Shown here one piece after another: positions 19,096 through 28,626 of a stretch of DNA of 64,000 bases. Each line of letters begins with the position of its first letter. The first letter of the stretch is position 1. The DNA is from JAUSIF01 sp963711595 (GTDB taxonomy: Bacteria > Pseudomonadota > Alphaproteobacteria > Rhizobiales > Xanthobacteraceae): the NCBI GenBank assembly GCA_963711595.1, contig CAVQER010000001.1:1-64000 (forward strand). The letters run 5' to 3'. The translations under genes and the position numbers were made by a program. A model generated the notes under the pieces. That model was not told where the DNA came from, did no database searches, and worked only from the letters and a program-made list of their open reading frames with translations.

Positions 19096-20103
19096 TCACT
19101 TCAAAAACTCATCCGTATAGAGTCCATCGTAGCTTTTCAGCTCGTCCTTCGGCTCGAGCAGCTTCGCGACGAGGCTGACCTTCTGTGAATTGTCGAGCAT
19201 CGCCTTGGTCACGCGAAAATCGGTCGCGTGCGCGCGGTGGGTCCGAATCCAGGCGGCCTTGAGCAGCTCCGGCTCGATCTTCGGGAAGCGCTTCTTCAGC
19301 ACCTCCTCGAAAACCTTTTCCGGTTGCTCCCGCGTCACCTTGCCGGCGGCCGCGAACGCGCGCGCCATCTTCGCGCACATGTCCCTGTTCTTCTGGCAAA
19401 TGTCGGGAGTCGTGTAGACGAGTCCGTAGGCGAACGGGACCAGCTCCGGCGCGTCCGTGACCGAGCTCGCCAGCATGACCGCAAGGCCCTTATGCACGGC
19501 CTGCGTCGTGAACGGCATCGAAGTCGTGTAGCCGTCGATCTGCTTGTTCTCGAGGGCGGGAAGCATGGCCGGCGGATCCATGTTGGCGACGCGCACATCG
19601 TTCTCGATGTCGAGTCCCCCTTTCGCGGCCACGTAGCGCTGCCATGCGTGGACGATGCTGCCGATTCCCTGGACCGCGATCGTGAGGCCCTTCATGCGCT
19701 TCGCGCGCTCCTCGAACGGCATCTTCTCCGTGATGCCGGTCTTCTCCGCTACATCCTTGCGCAATACGATCTCGACCATCGGCCGTTCGATCATGTTGGC
19801 GATGGCGTAAAAGCGCTGGCCCTGCGCAGCCGCGCGCAGGAAAATGGGGCCGGTGGTAAACGTGAAGTGCGCGCTGCCCGCAAGCACGGCGTTCGGCGAC
19901 GCAACGCCAACGAGGTTGCGGAAGCTGACGTTGAGGCCCTCCTTCTTGAAGAACCCCATGTCCTCCGCGACGAACACGGTGGTGAAGGTCAGCGTCTGCG
20001 CCGGCAGCGCCATGATCACGTCGATGTCCTGGCTCTTCGCCGTATTGGGCGCGAGCGCCAACATCAGCAGGGAAGATATGATCGCGAACGGGCGCCTGGC
20101 CAT
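19096..20103 (-). CDS. NMT1/THI5-like ABC transporter substrate-binding protein
   Basis: Signal peptide (LLMLALAPNTAKS), then the NMT1-like two-lobe fold: FVAEDMGFFKKEGLNV near residues 45-60, VQGIGSIVHAW, and a long helical C-terminus. The ATG at 20103 has AGGG at the right spacing. The family binds pyrimidine precursors, sulfonates, nitrate-like ions or aromatic acids, so the ligand is open. No permease or ATPase is adjacent, so this is an orphan binding protein in this window. The next gene in the same direction is the SMP-30 lactonase. Confidence 0.85.
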   Translation of the reverse strand: MARRPFAIISSLLMLALAPNTAKSQDIDVIMALPAQTLTFTTVFVAEDMGFFKKEGLNVSFRNLVGVASPNAVLAGSAHFTFTTGPIFLRAAAQGQRFYAIANMIERPMVEIVLRKDVAEKTGITEKMPFEERAKRMKGLTIAVQGIGSIVHAWQRYVAAKGGLDIENDVRVANMDPPAMLPALENKQIDGYTTSMPFTTQAVHKGLAVMLASSVTDAPELVPFAYGLVYTTPDICQKNRDMCAKMARAFAAAGKVTREQPEKVFEEVLKKRFPKIEPELLKAAWIRTHRAHATDFRVTKAMLDNSQKVSLVAKLLEPKDELKSYDGLYTDEFLK

Positions 20104-20235
20104 TTGGACCCTCACCGGATACTCGTTGCGGAAATGCTAGCAGGAGCGACGGGCCCTCAACAAGAAATCGCGGACGGCACGTCCCATTGGACACCTCGCA
20201 GACTGATCGATAACGGACCCGTCAGCGGGTGAGAG

Positions 20236-20685
20236 ATGGCAGACCAACCGAGTGAGCTGGCTCTACATTTGAAGCGCGTCCTACCCGCGACTCCCTCTGT
20301 GATATTCAAGGCCTGCACCGAGCCGATGGGGCTCGCGAAGTGGTGGGGGCCTCGGGGCTTCACCACGCCGCGTATTGAGATCGACCTTCGCGTCGGCGGT
20401 CGCTATCGCTTCGCAATGCAGCCCCCGGACGGGGCGCTCTTCCACCTCACGGGAGAATTTCGCGAGATCGATCCTCCTTCGCGCCTCGCCTACACGTTCT
20501 TGTGGGAGCCTCCGGACCCGGATGATCTGGAGACATTAGTCGTGCTGTCATTTCGGGACGCCGATGGATCGACAGAGGTGGGCCTCACACAAGGTGTGTT
20601 TGCCACCGAGGCGCGGCGGGCGCTCCACGAGCAAGGCTGGTCAGAAAGCTTTGAGCGGCTGCGTGAAGTGGTGTCGGCGCTTTGA
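20236..20685 (+). CDS. SRPBCC/AHSA1-family protein
   Basis: A 149-residue START-like fold of the Aha1 C-terminal-domain group. The markers are RVLPATPSVIFKACTEPMGLAKWWGP, RVGGRYRFAM, GEFREIDPPSRLAYTFLW and a closing GWSESFERLREV helix. These proteins bind small hydrophobic ligands, and some act with an ArsR regulator, which is not seen here. It is divergent from the binding-protein gene at 20103. It is intact and cytoplasmic, with no catalytic residues to name. Confidence 0.85.
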   Translation: MADQPSELALHLKRVLPATPSVIFKACTEPMGLAKWWGPRGFTTPRIEIDLRVGGRYRFAMQPPDGALFHLTGEFREIDPPSRLAYTFLWEPPDPDDLETLVVLSFRDADGSTEVGLTQGVFATEARRALHEQGWSESFERLREVVSAL

Positions 20686-20880
20686 TGGCGACGAGTTCAG
20701 TGCGCTCTAACCATGAAGTGGCGAAGCCGAAAATCAGTCAAACGGCCACTGAAGTGCCATTTCGCATGCCCTTGCGCGGCAAAGCCCGCCGAGATTCGCA
20801 AGGTTATTTGGCCGGCACCATGGCTTTCCCATTGCGCGGTCACTACATAGAGCGCTCACACCCTCATCAGGAGAATCGAA

Positions 20881-21158
20881 TGGCACCGCGAGTAAGAGAG
20901 CGGATCGAAATGGCAGACCCTGCGCCGGAAAGCGACAACGAAGTCGTCAGCCAACGAAAGCGGCCAGAGGTCGGCAGGTTCTGGCTTCAAGTGGATAGGC
21001 AAACGAAGCGCTCGTTTGCGACCGCTGGAGCCGCTGAAACCGCCGGGATGATCATCAAGAAGGGTCACCCAGTGGTGCAAGTATCCGTGTACGACAGCGT
21101 TGAGAGCGTGAATACACCGGTCGATCTTCCCGTCGATGCGGCGACAGCAGCGACTTGA
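20881..21158 (+). CDS. small conserved hypothetical protein
   Basis: ATG at 20881 is preceded by AGGAG. The frame is open further upstream to 20682, but that part has no ribosome site and looks non-coding. The 92-residue product has a charged N-terminus and then a compact core (RFWLQVDRQTKRSFATAGAAETAGMII, HPVVQVSVYDSVESV). I recall very similar short proteins in Bradyrhizobium relatives, with no known function. It is predicted to be cytoplasmic. Confidence 0.6.
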
Positions 21159-21194
21159 AGGCTCCCTCCGAGCTGATGCTCACCTGAGCGGCGA

Positions 21195-21470
21195 CTACTT
21201 AACGAAATCGTTGGATCGCAACACCAGTGGCCGGCCGGCTTGGGGCTGCGCTTCGATGAACTTACGCGACGCGCGCTCTTCAATGGCTTCTCGCAGTCGC
21301 ATGAACTGATCTATGCGCTGATCTGCGCTCACGTCACGCCTTCCCTCAAGGTCGTCCATCGCCGCGGTGCTGATCGCGCACGCAACCGCGTTTGCATCAT
21401 TCAGCATCGTGAACTCAACGACCATACGGTCGAAGTCGTAGCCTTGGACGACGCCTCGCTGCAGCGGCAT
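21195..21470 (-). CDS. DUF1488-like small protein
   Basis: This 91-residue protein shows the DUF1488 layout: an N-terminal Arg/Tyr strand (GYDFDRMVVEFTM), a central AISTAAMDDL helix, a spacer with DQRIDQFMRLREAIEERASRKF, and a final strand LVLRSNDF. The family is widespread in Alphaproteobacteria and uncharacterised. It is oriented toward the gene at 20881-21158, with a 36-bp gap. Confidence 0.6.
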   Translation of the reverse strand: MPLQRGVVQGYDFDRMVVEFTMLNDANAVACAISTAAMDDLEGRRDVSADQRIDQFMRLREAIEERASRKFIEAQPQAGRPLVLRSNDFVK

Positions 21471-21906
21471 TGCAAATTCTTCCTAGCAGAGGACGTCATT
21501 GTCCCACGTTCACGGGTGGATTTCATTTTTATCTTTAAATGAGCGGAAATCAGTGGCGACGACTGTCAAGGTTCGGTCACACGCTGCTGCCTAACCTCAT
21601 GAATCAATGCAGGTTAAGCGCGACTGATGAAAACCGAGAGAATTGACCTGAGAAAAGTGCCACTCGATCAGAATGAACTTGTAATCGCCGTCATTCACCC
21701 CCACATGTAGTAATACGCGCCGTGGTCGGTGTCTTCGCCGACCTCAGGTGATTGCTTCGAATATTTCATCACCGCTCATAGTCGCCTCTCGCGACTGCTG
21801 CGCTAGCGCTATTCACGTCCGGCCAGATCGGCCGGAGCTGAACGTGTGACGTAGCGACTGCGTTACGTCCAAGAACGTTGGTTCGCTCGAATATTAGGAA
21901 AGGGTC
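21471..21906. other. intergenic region upstream of the mannoside cluster
   Basis: No gene is supported here. It holds a 27-codon frame at 21627-21710 with no convincing ribosome site. It also holds two hairpin-forming segments before the cluster: CCGGCC-N5-GGCCGG near 21820 and an imperfect GACGTAGCG/CGTTACGTC pair near 21848. The latter two could be regulatory for the gene starting at 21907. Confidence 0.4.
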
Positions 21907-22851
21907 ATGGCGGTCGAACTCGCGCGCGCCCATGCTTTGGCGAAGCTTTGGGGCGTTACCGATCTGCGCCCCTGGTGCAACACACGTCACGTTGGCAATG
22001 CGATCGGCGAAATCTGGTACGAGCGGACCGCCGGAGCGCCGGCAGATTCTTCCCTCCTGCTCAAGTTGCTGTTTACGAGCGAGCCACTGTCCATCCAAGT
22101 CCATCCGGACGATGCGCTTGCGCTTTCGATGGGCCTGGCGAGAGGAAAATCCGAGGCCTGGTACGTCTTGAGCGCTGCTCCGGAAGCCCGGATTGCCCTC
22201 GGCCTGAAACAACGCATCACTCCACGACAATTGCGCGATGCAGCCAAGGACGGCTCGATCGCAGATCTCGTCGCGTGGCGCACCGTGTCGCCGGGCGACG
22301 TGATCGCCGTGCCAGCGGGAACGATACACGCGATCGGCGCGGGGCTCGTCATTGCGGAAATCCAGCAGCGAAGCGACGCGACGTTCCGCTTGTTCGACCA
22401 CGGCCGGCAGCGTGACCTTCATATCGAAAGCGCGGTAGCGGTTGCGAACGCCGGACCCGCCAATCTTCAGGCGCAGCCGAGCCGGCTCACCGGAGAACGC
22501 ACGCTTCTCATCGCCACCCCGCATTTCGTCTTCGAAAAGGTGGAGCTGCCGCCAGCCTCCGCATGGTGCCTGGAAGCAGAACAGGAGACGTGGCTACTCG
22601 TCGTCGACGGGAGTGTCCACGCAGGCTCGTTCAATGTTGCCGTAGGTGACGCCGTGTTTGTGCAGTCGGACCGGGTCGACATGCACACGGGCGCTCTCGG
22701 CATGGTGGGGCTCGTCGCCTACCCGGGCGGCCGCGAGGCTCCAAATCTGCTGCGGCACCGCTATCAGACGGGCGCGACCAACACGGCAGGGCCGCGAAAG
22801 ATTCGCGCAGCGACGGCCCCAACAAACGGACGTCTGGAACCAACGAAATGA
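21907..22851 (+). CDS. manA: type I mannose-6-phosphate isomerase
   Basis: This enzyme interconverts mannose-6-P and fructose-6-P and is a zinc metalloenzyme of the cupin fold. The zinc site is visible: QVHPDD at 64-69, Glu in KSEAWY at 81-86, and His in PAGTIHAIGAG at 136-146. Length is 314 residues, in the range of the short bacterial form. AGGAAAGGG precedes the ATG. The stop overlaps the next start (ATGA at 22848), so translation is coupled to the glycosyltransferase. It supplies mannose-6-P for the mannosyl donor used by the rest of the cluster. Confidence 0.92.
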   Translation: MAVELARAHALAKLWGVTDLRPWCNTRHVGNAIGEIWYERTAGAPADSSLLLKLLFTSEPLSIQVHPDDALALSMGLARGKSEAWYVLSAAPEARIALGLKQRITPRQLRDAAKDGSIADLVAWRTVSPGDVIAVPAGTIHAIGAGLVIAEIQQRSDATFRLFDHGRQRDLHIESAVAVANAGPANLQAQPSRLTGERTLLIATPHFVFEKVELPPASAWCLEAEQETWLLVVDGSVHAGSFNVAVGDAVFVQSDRVDMHTGALGMVGLVAYPGGREAPNLLRHRYQTGATNTAGPRKIRAATAPTNGRLEPTK

Positions 22852-25148
22852 GAGCACTTCAGCGTGTGGCGTTCATCGGCAATCATCTTCCACGCCGGTG
22901 TGGAATTGCCACCTTTACCCATGATCTGCATCGCGCGGTCGCAGCATCTCGCCAGGATCTCGAGACATGCGTAATCGCCATGACGGACGCCGGTTGCACC
23001 TACGACTATCCGCCAGCCGTGCGCTTTCAAGTTCGCGAAGAGATGATCGACGACTATGGTCTTGCTGCAGAGCTTTTGAACGATGCAGATTTCGACGTCG
23101 TCTCTCTGCAACACGAATACGGAATTTTCGGCGGCAAGGCGGGCAACGATATCGTCGATCTCCTGAAGCGCCTCGATATGCCGGTCGTCACCACGCTTCA
23201 CACGGTCCTGGCCGAACCAACGCCGGCTCAGCGTGACACGCTTGATCGGATCATCGATGCTTCGGCGAAAGTCGTCGTCATGGCGGAAAAGGGCAGAGAG
23301 CTGCTGCAATCCGTTCACGGCGTGCCGGGTCGCAAGATCGAAGTCATTCCGCACGGAATCGCCGATTTTCCGTTTCTCGAGACGCATCAGGCAAAAGCCA
23401 AGCTCGGCTTCGACGGAAAAACCGTCATCCTGACGTTTGGTCTGCTTTCGCCGAGCAAGGGCATCGAAAACGTGATCAACGCCATGCCGGCGATCATCAG
23501 GTCGTGCCCCACGGCGGTGTATGTGGTTTTGGGCGCGACGCACCCGAACCTCCTTCGACGTCAGGGTGAAGCGTATCGCGACAGCTTGACATCGCGCGTA
23601 CGCGAGCTGGGGATCGAGAACCACGTTGTGTTCTTCGACCAGTTCGTCGATCAGGCGATGCTGCTCGACTTTATTTCAATGTGCGACGTCTACGTGACGC
23701 CCTACCTCAACGAAGCGCAAATGACATCGGGCACGCTCGCCGGCAGTTTCGGGTTAGGAAGGGCGGTCGTTTCGACACCCTATTGGCACGCGAGGGAATT
23801 GCTGGCCGACGGACGCGGCATTCTCGTTCCTTTCAGCGATGTCAAAGCCTTGAGCACCGAGATCGCCGGTCTGCTGACAAACGACGTCCGCCGACACGCG
23901 ATGCGCAAGCGCGCGTATGCGGCGAGCCGCTCGATGACTTGGGCGCAAACAGCCAAACGCTATCTTTCGGTCTTCGAGGCTGCACGCGAAAGTACCGAAC
24001 CTGGAATTGCGATCGACGCGATCGTTTACGGAAGCAAGGGATTCATCACTCCGGAGATTCGGATTGGGCATTTCCTCTCGCTCTGCGACAGCACGGGCAT
24101 GCTTCAGCACGCGGTGCATTCAATACCCGATCGCTCGCATGGCTATTGTGTCGACGACAACGCGCGCGCGCTCCTGTTTTCCTGCGCGCTTGCAAGCTCA
24201 GGCGAAGCGCGATTGCCGGAGACACTGACGACGCGCTTTGCAGCGTTCATCCAGCACGCATGGAATCCGGACACCCGCCGATTTCGAAACTTTATGAGCT
24301 ACGACCGGCGATGGTCGGAAGATCAGGGTTCGGAAGACAGCCATGGGAGAACGCTATGGGCGTTGGCCGAATGCGCCCGAGAGGACACTGATCCGTCTCG
24401 CCGCAGATGGGCGGCGGCGCTCTTCAAGACCGCGCTTCCCGCCGTCGAGGAATTCTCGTCTCCACGTGCCTGGGCGTTCTCGCTGCTCGGGCTGGACGCC
24501 TATTGCACAGTGGTCGGGGCAGATCTCTTGGCCAACCGCCTGCGCAGACTGTTGGCCGACAGGTTGATGGCTCTATTTGCGGCCACGGAAACCGAGGATT
24601 GGATCTGGTTCGAAGATCTGCTCGCCTACGATAATGCGCGCCTTCCCCAGGCCCTGATCCAGACGGGCGTGACGACCCAGACGCGGCCTTACGTCGAGGT
24701 CGGCCTTCGGTCTCTCCGTTGGCTCATGGCGCAGCAGACCGCGTCCTCGGGATGTTTCCGACCGGTCGGGACCAAGAGCTTCGGCAACCTCCGTCAGAAA
24801 CCCGAAGCGTTCGACCAGCAGCCGGTCGAGGCGGCAGCAACGATTGCTGCCTGCCTTGCTGCGTGGCGCGCGGAGGACGGTGCGGAATGGCCGGCAGGAG
24901 CGATGCGCGCATTTGACTGGTTCCTAGGCGAAAACGATCTGCATACAACCCTGATCGATCTCGATACCGGTCGCTGTTCGGACGGACTCCATCCGGACCG
25001 GGCCAATGAGAACAAGGGTGCGGAATCAGTGCTTTCTTACCTCCTTGGCCTTACGGAAATACGGCAGTTCAAGCGTATTGCTGCGGCTGGCCGAATCGCG
25101 CCCCCTGTTAAGTCAGCGGCCGGCGCCGTTCGCACGCTCGCATCTTGA
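22848..25148 (+). CDS. GT4 glycosyltransferase fused to an alpha/alpha-barrel domain
   Basis: Residues 1 to about 380 are a GT-B family 4 glycosyltransferase: IGNHLPRRCGIATFTHDLH, an HPHGI-type loop (VIPHGIADF), LSPSKGIENVI, and a donor-binding TSGTLAGSFGLGRAVVSTPYWHARELL. Residues about 390-766 form a helical (alpha/alpha) toroid-like domain with HGYCVDDNARALL and WFEDLLAYDNARLPQAL, as in glycoside-processing barrels. The 766-residue fusion is unusual. It lies between ManA and GH130, with both junctions overlapping by four bases. The likely donor is GDP-mannose; the acceptor is unknown. Confidence 0.85.
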   Translation: MRALQRVAFIGNHLPRRCGIATFTHDLHRAVAASRQDLETCVIAMTDAGCTYDYPPAVRFQVREEMIDDYGLAAELLNDADFDVVSLQHEYGIFGGKAGNDIVDLLKRLDMPVVTTLHTVLAEPTPAQRDTLDRIIDASAKVVVMAEKGRELLQSVHGVPGRKIEVIPHGIADFPFLETHQAKAKLGFDGKTVILTFGLLSPSKGIENVINAMPAIIRSCPTAVYVVLGATHPNLLRRQGEAYRDSLTSRVRELGIENHVVFFDQFVDQAMLLDFISMCDVYVTPYLNEAQMTSGTLAGSFGLGRAVVSTPYWHARELLADGRGILVPFSDVKALSTEIAGLLTNDVRRHAMRKRAYAASRSMTWAQTAKRYLSVFEAARESTEPGIAIDAIVYGSKGFITPEIRIGHFLSLCDSTGMLQHAVHSIPDRSHGYCVDDNARALLFSCALASSGEARLPETLTTRFAAFIQHAWNPDTRRFRNFMSYDRRWSEDQGSEDSHGRTLWALAECAREDTDPSRRRWAAALFKTALPAVEEFSSPRAWAFSLLGLDAYCTVVGADLLANRLRRLLADRLMALFAATETEDWIWFEDLLAYDNARLPQALIQTGVTTQTRPYVEVGLRSLRWLMAQQTASSGCFRPVGTKSFGNLRQKPEAFDQQPVEAAATIAACLAAWRAEDGAEWPAGAMRAFDWFLGENDLHTTLIDLDTGRCSDGLHPDRANENKGAESVLSYLLGLTEIRQFKRIAAAGRIAPPVKSAAGAVRTLAS

Positions 25149-26468
25149 ACAAGCCCTGGGGACCCTCTTTGTCACAATCCCGATTCGTGAACCGCCAAAC
25201 ACTATACCTGCGCCCGGACCCGGCCAGAGTCGTCGTCAGACCCTTCAAGCCGGCGACCGAACCCCGAGACCTCAATCCAACCGACAAGATTCGCGCAAAC
25301 CATATTGTCGGTCGGGTACTTCGACTTGAAGCCGAAGCTGCAGAACAGCAGCTGAGCGAAGTCTTGGAGAATTTCAACGGCCGTCACAGGAATCTGCTCG
25401 ATATCTTCGAGGCGCGTGCTGAGGAAATGGAAGACGCCCTCGAGCCGCATGCCGGATTGAACAAAACGCAACGCAGGCTGATCGGCGCGTATTTTCTCAA
25501 CGAGTACTCGTTCGAGGCCTCGGCCCTGTTCAATCCGAGCATCGTCCGGCACCCCGATCAGTCCGGTGTGCCGGAGCATAGTTGCCGATTCATCTTGAGC
25601 CTTCGCGCGGTTGGCGAGGGTCACATCTCGTCGCTGACGTTCCGCTCCGGCACCATCGACGCGCACGGAAACGTCGCCATCGATCCGACCGCGCGCCTCG
25701 CATCGGTGCCAAAAGTCCGCAGCCGGACGTCGCGACCCAACGGCGAAGATGTCGAAGTGATCTTTCGGCCAGACGAGGAATTGAGCGAACGAGTCATTTT
25801 TCCGCTTACGCTCGCCCAATCGAACGGCATCGAAGACGCTCGCTTCGTCGAATTCAGCGACGGCGGGCAAAAAAAGTACTACGCCACCTACACCGCCTAT
25901 AACGGCCGAGCGATCCGTTCCGAGTTGCTCGAGACCTATTGATTTTCAATCGTTCCGCCTGACTCCCATGGCTGGAGCGGCCGCGCGTAACAAAGGCATG
26001 GCCCTTTTCCCGCGGAAGATCGACGGCCGCTACGCGATGATCGGCCGGCAGGACAACGAGAATCTCTATTTGATTTATTCCGACGACCTCTACACCTGGG
26101 AGGGCGGACACGCCTTCCTGCAGCCCGAGTATCCGTGGGAATTCGTGCAGATCGGCAATTGCGGCTCGCCTATCGAGCTCGACGACTGCTGGCTGTTACT
26201 GACGCACGGCGTCGGCCCGGTCAGGAAATATGCGATCGGCGCGGTGCTCCTGGACAAGAAGGATCCATCAAAGGTTCTTGCACGCTCGCGCGAACCGTTA
26301 GTTCGTCCCGAGACCACCGAGCGCGAAGGTTACGTGCCGAACGTCGTCTATACCTGCGGCGCGATGCGCCATGGCGACCAGATCATCATGCCTTATGCGG
26401 TATCCGACACCTTCTCCAATTTCGCCACGATAAAGATTGCGGCGTTGAGAGAGGCCGTTGCGAGCTGA
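25145..26468 (+). CDS. GH130 beta-mannoside phosphorylase/mannosidase, one frame break
   Basis: This family cleaves beta-mannosides, often by phosphorolysis to alpha-mannose-1-P. The catalytic Asp sits in NGIEDARF (residues 227-233). The second part has ARNKGMALFPRKIDGRYAMI, GNCGSPIELDDCWLLLTHGVGP and GYVPNVVYTCGA, all typical. The start is a TTG that overlaps the preceding stop (TTGA). One extra T near 25938 turns TAT-GAT into TAT-TGA and splits the gene. Without it the product is 440 residues, a normal length. This is the only break in the cluster and is probably a sequencing error. Confidence 0.88.
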
Positions 26469-26478
26469 TCGCTGACCG

Positions 26479-27390
26479 ATGCCACGGACCGCACCGATGC
26501 AGGCGCTTTTCATTGGACAAACTTATATCGACGTCACCTTTCTGACCGACCGGATGCCGACGGGCGACGAAAAGCACGTGGCCTCGGCCTACGCGATCTC
26601 GTTCGGCGGCAACGCGGTCACGGCCGCCTTTTGCTGTGCGAAGCTCGGAATTCACCCGGACCTGCTCGCAACCGTCGCCGACGACTGGCTCGGCCGCATG
26701 TTCCTGGACATGGCTGCCAAGTACGGAATCTCGATCCATGCGCGGAAGGTCGACACGTCGTCCCTGTCGTTCATCATGCCGAAGGATGGAAAACGCGCGA
26801 TCGTTCGTTGCCGAGACGATGACTATCTTCAACCCTTCCCTCTCCTTCAGCTCCAGGGTTGCCGCGCGCTGCACGTCGACGGGCACCAGCCGGACGCAGC
26901 AATTCATTACGCCAAGCTTTGCCGTGAGGCAGGGATCCTCACTTCCCTCGACGGCGGCGGACTGCGGTCGAATACCCACGAACTCCTCGGCTTTGTCGAC
27001 GTGGCGATCGTGGCCGAGCGCCTGTGCCAGCAGATGGGCCATGAACCGGAAGCGATGCTCGACTATCTCAAGAGCCGGGGCTGCCGGATTGGTGGCGTAA
27101 CACTCGGCGAACGCGGATTGGTCTGGTACGACGAGACAGGCGCTGCTCGGACACTTCCGGCTCTCGCCTTGCCCCAGGATCGAGTCCTCGACAGCAGTGG
27201 AGCGGGAGACGTCTTCCACGGCGCCTATATTTATTCCTATCTCGCCGATCCGAAGAAGAGCTGGGAGGAGCATTTCCGCTTCGCGCGGGCGGCGTCCGCC
27301 CACAAGATCCAGCATCTCGGCAATGAGGCAGGCCTGCCGACGCTTGTCGAAATCGCGGCGGTCAAGCGCGAGTTCGAGGCGCGATCCTGA
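26479..27390 (+). CDS. PfkB family carbohydrate kinase
   Basis: A ribokinase-fold ATP-dependent sugar kinase of 303 residues. Visible are the N-terminal FIGQTYIDVTF, the Gly-rich substrate turn SFGGNAVTAAF, and the anion-hole/catalytic motif DSSGAGDVFHGAY with the base Asp at about 244. It begins 10 bp after GH130, so it is the last gene of the mannoside operon. It could phosphorylate a hexose or a glycan breakdown product. The substrate pocket does not identify the sugar. Confidence 0.88.
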   Translation: MPRTAPMQALFIGQTYIDVTFLTDRMPTGDEKHVASAYAISFGGNAVTAAFCCAKLGIHPDLLATVADDWLGRMFLDMAAKYGISIHARKVDTSSLSFIMPKDGKRAIVRCRDDDYLQPFPLLQLQGCRALHVDGHQPDAAIHYAKLCREAGILTSLDGGGLRSNTHELLGFVDVAIVAERLCQQMGHEPEAMLDYLKSRGCRIGGVTLGERGLVWYDETGAARTLPALALPQDRVLDSSGAGDVFHGAYIYSYLADPKKSWEEHFRFARAASAHKIQHLGNEAGLPTLVEIAAVKREFEARS

Positions 27391-27701
27391 GAAAAGCAAC
27401 TGCTGAAACGAGTGGCTGTTCGGTAAGAGGAAGCAAGACAGAATTTTCGGATTGGCATGAGCGAGGCGCGACAATGCCAGCGGACGCGATCAATACTATG
27501 ACTGCTACCACCGCGTGGGCGGAGGCGAGACTTTGCTCCGATTGCGCTGAACGAGCGTTGAATGACCTCGACCGTCGCCAATTCCTCGACATGCGCGATT
27601 CATGGATCAGGCCGCAAACGAAATGCAATTGAGAGATGGTGTGAAGCGTTCCCGGCGGTCGCACGCGCGTAAAGCTGCGGCGCGGGATCGTCTACGAAGA
27701 T
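27391..27701. other. intergenic region between convergent genes
   Basis: This 311-bp spacer separates the kinase from the porin. I see no credible gene: open frames here lack starts and family signals. No strong terminator hairpin was found by eye. Confidence 0.4.
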
Positions 27702-28490
27702 TTAAGGGCGGCGCGGAAGTGAGCCGGTGGCGAAGCGGTAGTTGATGCCAAGCTTTACGGTCTGTGCCTTCACCTCAACCTTCTGAGGCACCGAGGGGAG
27801 GCCGCCTCCCAAAAGTCCTCGAACCGTCATGTCACCGAAATCGAAGTAAAGATACTCGACCTTGAGGCTCCATTGATCATTGGGCGCCCATTCGGCACCG
27901 CCGCCAACAGTCCAGCCGGACAGTATCTTGCTGGCGGAGGTGTTAGCGGTATTGCCACCGCAAGCACCACCCGAACAGGTATCGATCGTCTGGGCCGAGG
28001 CGTCGAGGAAGGCTGCCCCACCCTTCGCGTAGAAGAGCCAGCGATTGGTTGCGATTCCGCCGCGTCCGGCAATCGCAGCGTAGAAGTCGCTCTTAAAAGA
28101 AGAGGAAGTATCTGACCCAAATGGAATCGAAGCTGGGTGGATGGCGTTGCCCTTGAGCCCGAGATAGCCGATCTCGCCCTCGACGCCGAGAACATACAGC
28201 CCCGACTGCCAGTTATAGCCGGCGTGGCCGCCACCGAAAAAACCGTCGGAATCAACGTCGTACGTAATGAAATTGAATCCGGCGCCGGTGAAAGGCCCGA
28301 GACCGAAATGCGGCTTACCCCAACCGTAGCCAGCGAAGAGGCCTGTATAGAATCCCGTCCAGTTGAACTGCGGTGCGGCGACCATGGCTGGCGCCTTGGC
28401 GACCGGTCGCGGCATGTCCGCGGCAGGGGCCGGCTGAATCATCGTTGCCAGCGCCAAAAAGCCGCCGCCGGCCAATAGAGCGCGTTTCAT
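27702..28490 (-). CDS. Omp25/31-type outer-membrane beta-barrel protein
   Basis: An outer-membrane beta-barrel of 262 residues with a signal peptide (LLAGGGFLALATMIQPAPAA). The mature N-terminus is FNWTGFYTGLFAGYGWG, followed by a Gly/aromatic-rich barrel (GFFGGGHAGYNWQ, LGVEGEIGYLGL, WTVGGGAEWAPNDQWSLKVEYLYFDFGD). It closes with VKLGINYRF and a short basic tail. This is the typical Hyphomicrobiales porin-like protein. Two Cys (CSGGAC) sit in a predicted loop. The gene stands alone and probably supports envelope integrity rather than specific uptake. Confidence 0.88.
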   Translation of the reverse strand: MKRALLAGGGFLALATMIQPAPAADMPRPVAKAPAMVAAPQFNWTGFYTGLFAGYGWGKPHFGLGPFTGAGFNFITYDVDSDGFFGGGHAGYNWQSGLYVLGVEGEIGYLGLKGNAIHPASIPFGSDTSSSFKSDFYAAIAGRGGIATNRWLFYAKGGAAFLDASAQTIDTCSGGACGGNTANTSASKILSGWTVGGGAEWAPNDQWSLKVEYLYFDFGDMTVRGLLGGGLPSVPQKVEVKAQTVKLGINYRFATGSLPRRP

Positions 28491-28626
28491 TTTGAACCCT
28501 TAATCGGCGGTGGCCGGAATCTTGCTAAGAAAATACGTGGAATGGCGGTCCCCCACTAGTGCAAGAAAGCCACACAATGTCGGTTGCCCTCGGTAATGGA
28601 CCACGTGTTGGCTTACTAGAGGCGCG

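Noticed and set aside
19228..20232. 334-codon open frame on the plus strand
   Set aside because: It lies antisense to the NMT1-like binding protein, which has a signal peptide and full fold.
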